Origin: Myxococcales bacterium
GTDB taxonomy: Bacteria; Myxococcota; Bradymonadia; REDH01
Length of the DNA stretch: 10,968 nt
Assembly (NCBI GenBank): GCA_018970625.1
Contig: JAGWVZ010000071.1
Span: 1-10,968 of the forward strand
Direction of reading: 5' to 3'
In this document: piece by piece, positions 1 through 7,600 of the stretch
Layout: each line of letters begins with the position of its first letter
Numbering within the stretch: the first letter of the stretch is position 1
The notes under the pieces: generated by a model
The model's database searches: none
What the model was told of the DNA's origin: nothing
The model's input: the letters and a program-made list of their open reading frames with translations, nothing else
Made by a program: the position numbers and the translations under genes

Positions 1-135
1 CCTTCGGTGCCAGAACCTTCGGTGCCAGAACCTTCGGTGCCAGAACCTTCGGTGCCAGAACCTTCGGTGCCAGAACCTTCGGTGCCGGAACCTTCAGCGC
101 CGGAACCTTCAGCGCCGGAACCTTCGGTGCCAGAA
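1..135 (-). repeat. 15-bp tandem repeat encoding [10 protein letters not shown] pentapeptides
   Basis: Nine consecutive 15-bp units, plus-strand consensus ccttcggtgccagaa, fill 1-135 and continue past the left edge. Two units at 91-120 carry agc instead of ggt, changing Thr to Ala, and units 6-8 have gga for aga (silent, Ser). The units are in frame with the lipoprotein on the minus strand, so gain or loss of a unit adds or removes five residues without a frameshift. Confidence 0.93.
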
Positions 136-902
136 CCTTCGTCCGGGCCGGGCAGGGGGCCACCATCACAGGCTTCTACACCGCGCCAAACCCGACCATC
201 ACCACACACCGCGTTGGTACAATCCAGGGTGCATGCATCGCGGTCGTCCGTGTTACCGTCGTCACACTCTTCACCGTTCTGACGAATGCCGTCACCGCAG
301 ACTGCCTCGAAACAGCGTGTGGTGCAGGCGTCCGAGTCCTGACCGTTCGCGTCATCACACTCTTCTCCAGCCTGCACCAGGCCGTCGCCACAGGTCGCGA
401 GAGCACAGACGTTCGTGCAGCCGTCCGTCTCGTCGAAATTACCATCATCACATGCTTCGACGCCGCGCCATACAATGCCATCACCGCACGTGTTACGAAC
501 GCAGGTCGTCGTGCAGACATCACCGTCGTCGACGTTACCGTCGTCGCAAGCCTCGACACCTAGCTGGACAACTCCGTCTCCACACCTCGCCGCGAGACAC
601 GACGTTGTGCAGGTATCGAAGTCACTCACGTTTCCATCGTCGCATTCTTCAACGGAATACAGGATCGTTCCCGAGCCTTCGCCCGCTCCGGTCACCTCGC
701 CCCGTACCACGCGAACAACAGCATCGCCGCAGGTCGCGATTGTACAGGCATTGGTGCAACGATCGTCATCCAACGAGTTACCGTCGTCGCACATCTCTCC
801 CTGATCGAGCTCTCCATCTCCGCATCGGGGGCCAGGCGACGGTTCGGAACCGCACGCCATGAGCAACAACAATGGTAGCGAAGCCAACAACACTTTCGAC
901 AT
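1..902 (-). CDS. Lipoprotein with DUF4215 (Myxococcus cysteine-rich) repeats and GSGTE tail, 3'-truncated by window
   Basis: This frame is open for 300 codons from an ATG at 902 to the window edge, where it is cut off. GGAG at 911-908 lies 5 nt before the ATG. The first 17 residues are a lipoprotein signal: a Lys, a Leu-rich core and the lipobox L-M-A-C with Cys17 as the likely lipidated residue. From residue 27 to about 248 there are seven tandem units of the form CGDG...E.CDDGN...D.C...C, the DUF4215/TIGR02232 signature. Unit 2 carries an insertion of about 17 residues, and unit 7 is degenerate (CDGG) and stops before its last Cys. The chain then becomes a low-complexity acidic linker of [10 protein letters not shown] pentapeptides. 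The Cys are expected to form disulfides, so the protein should be outside the cytoplasm, tethered to a membrane. Binding partner and role are unknown; surface or adhesive function is inference. It is divergent from the giant surface-protein gene. Confidence 0.9.
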   Translation of the reverse strand, partial: MSKVLLASLPLLLLMACGSEPSPGPRCGDGELDQGEMCDDGNSLDDDRCTNACTIATCGDAVVRVVRGEVTGAGEGSGTILYSVEECDDGNVSDFDTCTTSCLAARCGDGVVQLGVEACDDGNVDDGDVCTTTCVRNTCGDGIVWRGVEACDDGNFDETDGCTNVCALATCGDGLVQAGEECDDANGQDSDACTTRCFEAVCGDGIRQNGEECDDGNTDDRDACTLDCTNAVCGDGRVWRGVEACDGGPLPGPDEGSGTEGSGAEGSGAEGSGTEGSGTEGSGTEGSGTEGSGTEGSGTE

Positions 903-1085
903 GAGAACTCCGAATGAAGAAATCTGGAATAGGGGAACACCCGGCTCAAGGTATCACGAGGCCCCTATCGACGAGTTAACTTCCGCGCAAATGAACACAC
1001 GCTCCGCTAACATTTACCTCTCGGCATGACCAGATACGCCTTCACCCACACCCGAGTCTGCCGCCCAGATTCTCGACCTACGGCC

Positions 1086-1513
1086 ATGACACCCACGGAG
1101 GCCCATCTCGCGCACGCGCGGCTGTCGCCAGAGGTGACGGCAGGCCTGCATCCCGAGGCGCGACGCGAGCGCACCAACCAGGGGGCTATTCTGGGCGAGA
1201 CGGTCCGCGCCGCCCAATATGGCGCCGACATTCTTTTTAAATACGAGGGCTTATCATTGCAGGCCGAGTGGCTGATGCGAAGGCCGCCTGCAGCTGCAGT
1301 TCTTCTTCTGGAAAGCTGGCATGAGGGGCCATGGGAGGGTTTCCCAATGAGGTGCTGATGCCACGACGGCATCCTGTCGTCTGGTCAGCCGTCGGTGATT
1401 GGATCGCCAAAGGTGACCGGACAGTCGGCATTCAGGGTCTCGTCTGTGAACTGCCGATGAATTTTCGGGGCGCCACCATTTCGGGGTTGGCAAGGCGAGT
1501 AAACGTCCGCTAG
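1086..1513 (+). pseudogene. Possible decayed OprP/OprO-like porin fragment, frameshifted
   Basis: Two consecutive plus frames give peptides that resemble adjacent parts of a phosphate-selective-porin type beta barrel. In the first frame (1086-1358) the stretch RTNQGAILGE is followed at 1221-1271 by GADILFKYEGLSLQAEW, which has the alternating pattern and the 'D..FKY.G.S.QAE' wording I associate with such porins. The second frame (1331-1513) carries LMPRRHPVV and KGDRTVGIQGL, reminiscent of the following strands. There is no signal peptide, no full barrel and no ribosome binding site, and the codons (tta, tca, ttg, aaa) differ from the neighbouring genes. I infer a remnant left by deletion and frameshift. 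The match is from memory of the family, not a search; it could also be chance open sequence. Confidence 0.35.
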
Positions 1514-1516
1514 CCT
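1487..1516 (+). promoter_or_regulatory. Candidate sigma70-type promoter for the giant gene
   Basis: TTGGCA at 1487-1492 matches the -35 consensus at five of six bases. An 18-bp spacer leads to TAGCCT at 1511-1516, which matches the -10 box at only three of six. It would give a leader of about 100 nt before the start at 1624. It overlaps the end of the porin-like remnant. In GC-rich DNA such matches arise by chance, so this is only a candidate. Confidence 0.25.
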
Positions 1517-1613
1517 GTACACAATCCACCTACATCTGAACGCGCGCGCCGGGCTGGTCGAATCGGTCTGGTACTTCCTGATCCAGCATCGGGGAGTGTG
1601 CAATACGCCTCAT

Positions 1614-1617
1614 GGAG
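1614..1617 (+). promoter_or_regulatory. Shine-Dalgarno GGAG that selects the start at 1624
   Basis: GGAG lies 6 nt before the ATG at 1624, an ideal spacing. The in-frame ATG at 1612 would have only GGGGAG at 1591-1596, 15 nt away, and the good site would fall inside its own coding sequence. I therefore prefer 1624. Confidence 0.65.
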
Positions 1618-1623
1618 CCATTG

Positions 1624-4600
1624 ATGAGCCAACCTTCGCAATCCCGATCCGGAGCGCTGCATGTGCTCGCAGGGTCTGTTCACCGATGGGCTTTACCTGC
1701 GCTGGCCCTCACCGGCCTTCTTTCGTGCGCCGAAGAACAGGATGTTCCCGAGGCCGGCGCACCGACTGCTTCGGCAGACGATACGCGAACGCAGACCACG
1801 GCGGCGCCTCTCTTCTATGACCACCCGTACGGCTACTGCGAAGACACTGACCCGTCCGGTGTTCCGTGGGCGCCTGATCGGCCGGTGTGGTCTGACCTCG
1901 GCGGCAACCACTACGACAACATCATCCACTCCAACGGCGCGCAGAGCATTCGGTACCCGAACTACCGCAACGTCTCGCATAACCTGGCCGTGCTGGAGTC
2001 GCTCCAGTTCCTGTTGTCCATGGTCACCAACGTCACCAACAAGGTGGAAGACGCGCAGACCATGCTGCAGGAGGGCACGTATATTGACGCTGCCTATGGC
2101 CTGCTGCCGCAGGTCGACGGGCACTGCGTGTGCATCAACCCGCCCTGCGATCCGGCTACCGTTCTGGCCGACGCCGAGGCGGTCATTACCGAGCTGCTCG
2201 ACGTACACACCATCGAGTCGGTGTTGCAGGACTACATCGACCAGAAGGTTGATGCGACGGTCGCCGACCTGCAGGACCTGCTCGACTACTTCGAAGACGC
2301 CATTCAGCCGTCGGGCCTGATCGCCACCACGCTGGAGCAGGCGCTCTGGACCGCGATCGATCAGGAGATTCAGACCGCGATCACACAGATGACCGGCGTC
2401 GCTGCCCCGGAGTGCAACTCGACCGCCTTCACGACGCCCACCGATTACGCCGACGCCATTGAAGCAGCCGTCTCCGACGCCGTGAATGAGCTCGAGGCCG
2501 AGTTGCAGGCAGACGTGCAGGCGATTCAGAACGCAGTTGATCTGGCGATCGGCACCCCGACGGCGGTGCTGAACCAGCTGCAGCAGGACCTACAGACCGT
2601 GCAGGGCTTCTTTGCCGGCGTCGATGGCTTTGACGACCTGGTGCAACTCGACTGGCCCCTGCTCATTCAGACGCTGCAGGACATGGTGCCCTTCTATCAG
2701 GACACCGTCGAAGACATTCAGGCTGCCATCGACGACGTCACGGGTGTCTGGGAAAACATCACCACCTTCGACCAGCGCCTCGAAGACCTCGCCGACCAGA
2801 TCTACGCCGACGTGCTGGCCAACATCGCGGCCACCAACCCACAGATGGCGGCGTGCATTGCCGCCCTGCAGGACGTCAACTCGTTCAACCCCGGCGCCTA
2901 TGACCCATCCAGCTTCGCCGACAACCTGACCGCAGCCCTCGAAGGCGCCATCCAGACGGTCTGGGAAGACATGCGCGACCGGGTCGAGCAGACCTGGCAG
3001 AACATTCAGGACCGCATCACCGGCATTGGACTCGAAGACGGCGTGGCCATCTTCAACGCATGGACCGCCAACGCGCAGGCCGCCATCACCTCGACCGTCG
3101 AAGAGTGCTACATGCGCGGCCCGCGCCCCGACTGCTTCGATCATTGCAACGCGGTCGACCAGGACGACTTCATCTGGCTGCCCGTCGACTACCTGCAGGA
3201 CCCCGCCGCCTTTGCATCAGGAACCGCCAGCGGCGCCCTGTTTGCGCTTGAGCAGGCCGGCTGGCTCGACGACTTCCGCGACTGGGTTCAGACCCAGATG
3301 GAGGGCGACCTCGGCGCAGCCTTCACCAGCGTGCTGGGCTTCCTCGCCGACTTTCAGGACACCATCGAGCAGATCATCGAAGCCCTCGGGAACACCTTCG
3401 ACTTCATCGACAAGTACAGCGAAGGATACCACCTCGGCGCTTACAGTGACCTGCGCCCCGACCTGCACATGTGCATCGGTTACTACGGCCACGGCGCCTA
3501 CGCCCAAATGGGCGGCCTCGGCGGTGACCGCATCTCCATTGGCGCGCGCTACTCGTCGCACAACCTGTCGCGCCGCAGCCGCGTTCAGTTCCGCTCCGGC
3601 GGCTTCGCTGTCTCGGCCTTCGGACACGACCTGAGCATCCTGCCGGGCGTCGAGCTCGACTGGCAGATGGACGGCTGGAAGCTCTGGGACCAGACGCGCC
3701 CCTTCGGCATTCCGCTCAACATTCCCATCAACCCCCAGACCGTCGCGCGATACGATGTCTTCAACGTCGTGCCCATGGACCGCTATCCGTTTGGGTTCAC
3801 GCCCAACCAGCCCATTCAGGACCAGACCTTCCCCGCTGGCGCCTTCCTGGTGCGCGACCTCTTCCCCTCGGGTCCCACCTTCAACTCCGTGCCGCAGTGG
3901 CCCCGCCCCGGCGTCACCGATCCGTGGGAGGTTCGCTCCATCGCGGTGATGTCGCTGGGTCTGAACCTCGAGTTCAACTTCCCCGCCGATGGTCCCGAAT
4001 ACATCGAGCTGCCCACCCTGCAGGTCATCCCCGGCATTCTCACCGTCACCCCCGTGTTTGGCTTCCAGCTGGGCGCCATGTGGGAGCATCAGGTCGACCT
4101 GCTGCGCGATCGCATCGTCGAGAAGGTCAACCAGAACCTGCCATCCAGCCTTCAGATCGATGAAGACGACTTCGCGCGCGACATGCACGCCATGCAGGCG
4201 CCTGACCTCACCGCCGATAACCGCACCTCGGTCTATGTCGAACCCAGCCTTGGCCTCGAGGCCTTCCTCGGATTCAAGATCTGGAAGATCCGGGTGGGCG
4301 CCGGCGCACTCCTCCGCCTCAGCCTCAACATCCGACCCGCCGGCGGTGGCGGCGTGCTCGACATGAACGCAGCCCTCGCCGACGTGCTCACCAACTCGAA
4401 CCCGCCCGTCGAAGCCCCCTGCACCCCCGTCTGGGACTGGACCGACACCTACAGCTGCAACAACGAAGCCTTCCCCGAGTCCGAAGGCGACTACTCGTGC
4501 TCGCCCATCGACAGCGCCAACTCCTGCTGCATGCAGCTCACCATTCGCAACGCCGACGGCGCTCAGCGCTTCTCGATGTGCGTCGATGACTGGACCGGCA

Positions 4601-7600
4601 TGACGCAGGAATACTGCGATTACCTGGACCTGCCCAACGCCAAGCTCGAAGAGGCGCAGGCCGTCATCGAAGGCCTCCCCGGATTCCTGAACAACATCAA
4701 GACCCGGCTGCTTGACCTCATCGCCACTGCACAGCTTGTTACCCTCGACGGCAACTGGCGCACCGGAGCCACCTGCGCGTCCTCTGTCTGTGGCGGACCT
4801 GAGTTCCAGCAGGTCTTCTCGACCGCCTTCCTCAACGTTCAGGGCCTCTCGGAGTGCGAGCAGATGGGCTTCTGCACCTACGACGACGAGACCGTCCAGC
4901 ACGACGTCACCGCCGACAAATGCGAGAGCGGTCAGCGCAACTGGATTGACGTCTCCACCAGCGGCAGCACCGCCTGCGCCATTGAAGAAGGCGGCGCACT
5001 CACCTGCTGGGTCACCGGCATCGCCTCGCTGGCCAATGTCCCCACGGCAGGCAACTGGCGCGAGGTCAGCGTCGACTCCAACTACGGTTGCGCCATCTCG
5101 GCCACCGACAATCAGGTCACCTGCTGGCGCTTCAACAACTCGTTTAATCTGGGACAGGCCACACCTCTCCCGGGAGCCTTCCGCACCATCAGCGCCGGCG
5201 CAGTGCAAACCTGCGGTATCCGCACCGACGGCACCATCGGCTGCTGGGGTGGCTGGGCCAACAATCCGACCGCAGGCATTCCCGCCGGAAACAACTGGGT
5301 CAGCATCAAGTCAAACTACAACCGCGCCTGCGCGCTCAACTCCAGCAACGAGCTCATCTGCTTTGGTGAAAGTGTCACGCCCGAGCAGGTGCTCGGCAGC
5401 GCACCTGTCCGCGACTTCTCGCTCAGCAGCTACCTCGGCGTGTGTGCCCTGCGCCCCGACAACACCATCCAGTGTACCAACCTGAACCCCACTGGCTTTG
5501 GCGGATCCGAGTGCACGACCGCACTGTGGGGCACCCTGCCCACCGGTACCTTCAGCGCCATCGAGAGCGCAAGCAACTGCGGCGGCTGCGCCCTTCGCAC
5601 CGACGGAACCACCTCCTGCTGGGGCGGCGCTTCAACGCTGGGCTCTCTCGGCATCACCGCCTCCTTCATCTCGGGCAACGCCTTCAGCGGGCCCTCGCTC
5701 TGCGGTATCGACGGCGAAGGCGTGCTCGCCTGCGTGGGTCGCACCAGCGGCGGCGTGCCTGCCGATGCCCCCTCGGGAATCTTCACGCCCTACACCTGCC
5801 GCACCTCTACCGAGGGCGAAGTCACCGACTGGGTCGGCGACGGTTGCCACCCCCTGCAGCACGGCTGGAGCTCGGCGTGCGGATGTTCGTCTGACTCCGA
5901 CTGCGCCGACGGCGAGTCCTGCGAAGAAGGCATCTGCGCCGATGCAGGCACCGCCCTGTCATGCGGCTGCGAAGACACCAGCGACTGCAGCGCCGGTCGC
6001 GTCTGCACCCAGGGAGCCTGCGCCATCGCCTGCTCAACCACCGGCGACTGCCCCGGCGGACTCGAGTGTTCGTCTGGCGCCTGCGTTCCACAGTACGGAA
6101 TCCCCTTCGCCGAGTCCATCACCTGGGCCATGGCCAACGTCGATAACCCGATCCACCTCGTCTCCACGTTCGCGCTCAGCGAAATCTACGCCACCCTCAA
6201 GCTCACCGTGAACCTCTACGTCGAGCTCGGCTTCAAGCTCTTCGGCAAGGAGCTCAAGTGGCGTATCCTCGACTTCAACCGCGGCTTCGACCTCGGCTCG
6301 ACCTGGAAGGGCTGGTACCAGCCCGGACTCGAGGCTCGCTATCAGGACGAGTGCAGCAGCCCCGACCTGCTGGAGCCGGTCACCAACCGCTTCCCGCGGT
6401 CGCTCACCACCAACCCCTGGGACAACTCCTTCAACGCACCCGGTGTTGGCCCCCTCGGCTTCTGCAACAACGGCGGCGTATGTCGGTACACCGACCCCCT
6501 GCCCGCCTCGCAGACCGACCCCGGTGATTACACCCTCGGCAACGTCGGTACGGTCAACGACTTCCTTGAATACTGCTACGAGGACTACCCGACTCACCAG
6601 GAGAACCCCGACCACTCCACCAACGAGCAGATCGTCTCGTCGGTCGTGGACACCTACTCGTTCGGTCAGGACGTGACCCTCACCGTCTGGGACACCAACC
6701 AGGTCTGCGTCGACGGCGTGGTCTGGGACGAGTGGATCGCGGGTCTCGAGCCGAGCGTCGCCGGCGACGGCACCCTCACCGACCCCGGCGCGCTCGCCGG
6801 CTATGACTGCCGATACACCGACCCCGATACAGGCGTCGTCTCCGTGTTCCCGTGCAGCGACATCAACGCCGAGATGATGGCCATCTGGGGCTGCCTCGAC
6901 ACCACCGCAAACACCTTCGCGTCCATCCTGGCCAGCGCGTACCCCGGCCTCGTCATCAACGACCCCACGCATGGCCCGATCCTCGACGTCGACGCCATGT
7001 TCACCAGCACCAACGTCAACGACCCCACCTTCGGTCCCGGCGAAACCCTCGACTACGAGCTCGCCAACATGATCCCCCTCTACCGCAACCACCTGAGCGT
7101 CTCCCCGCTCGTCGCGGCGGTTGGCGCGAAGTGGCTGCAGGCACTCAACACCTGCTTCACGAACCGCTTCGACAGCCCCGCCGAGACCGCATGCGAGTGT
7201 GACACCGACGCGGACTGCGACGTCGAATATGGCGAGTTCTGCCAGTCCGGCGTGTGCATGGAGACCCTCGAGAACTCCGACGGCAGCACCCAGACCGCGC
7301 AGGTCTTCTGCCCCATCGTCGAGCTGGTGGCTGACGTCGGTCAGTGCTGTGGTGACGGCGTCGTGCAGGATACCGCAGGGTACACCGAGCAGTGTGACGA
7401 CGGTCCCGAAGGCAGCGCCACCTGCTCGCCGCAGTGCACCGTCATTGACGACTCGCCTGCCGGTGCCTGCTGCGCTGGCGACGGCGTCTGCTACCAGAAC
7501 CTGAACGCCGAGGGCTGCGAAGCACAGGACGGCACCTTCTTTGCTGCCACCACCTGCGACGAGCTCGACTACTGCGAAGAGGACGGTCCGGCCGACCCCT

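Larger units (their letters stand above)
903..1623. other. Divergent intergenic region between lipoprotein and giant surface-protein genes
   Basis: This 721-bp gap separates two divergent start codons and should hold both promoters. From 903 to about 1085 I see only the lipoprotein's Shine-Dalgarno site (908-911) and no convincing promoter, hairpin or RNA. From about 1086 to 1513 there is protein-like sequence in two frames, described as a possible porin remnant. From 1487 onward there is a weak promoter candidate and the leader of the giant gene. No complete gene with a good ribosome binding site is evident. Confidence 0.6.

Noticed and set aside
1..135. CRISPR-like regular repeats
   Set aside because: The units are directly adjacent with no spacers and keep an open reading frame.
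7..282. Plus-strand open frame encoding PEPSV repeats, resembling a proline-rich repeat protein
   Set aside because: It is the opposite strand of the 15-bp repeat. The minus frame gives a ribosome binding site, a lipobox and seven DUF4215 units, so the plus frame is a shadow.
3217..5208. 663-codon open frame antisense to the giant gene
   Set aside because: It overlaps entirely with the giant gene, has no recognisable domain, and has the Val/Gly/Ala/Asp-rich look of an antisense frame of GC-rich coding DNA.
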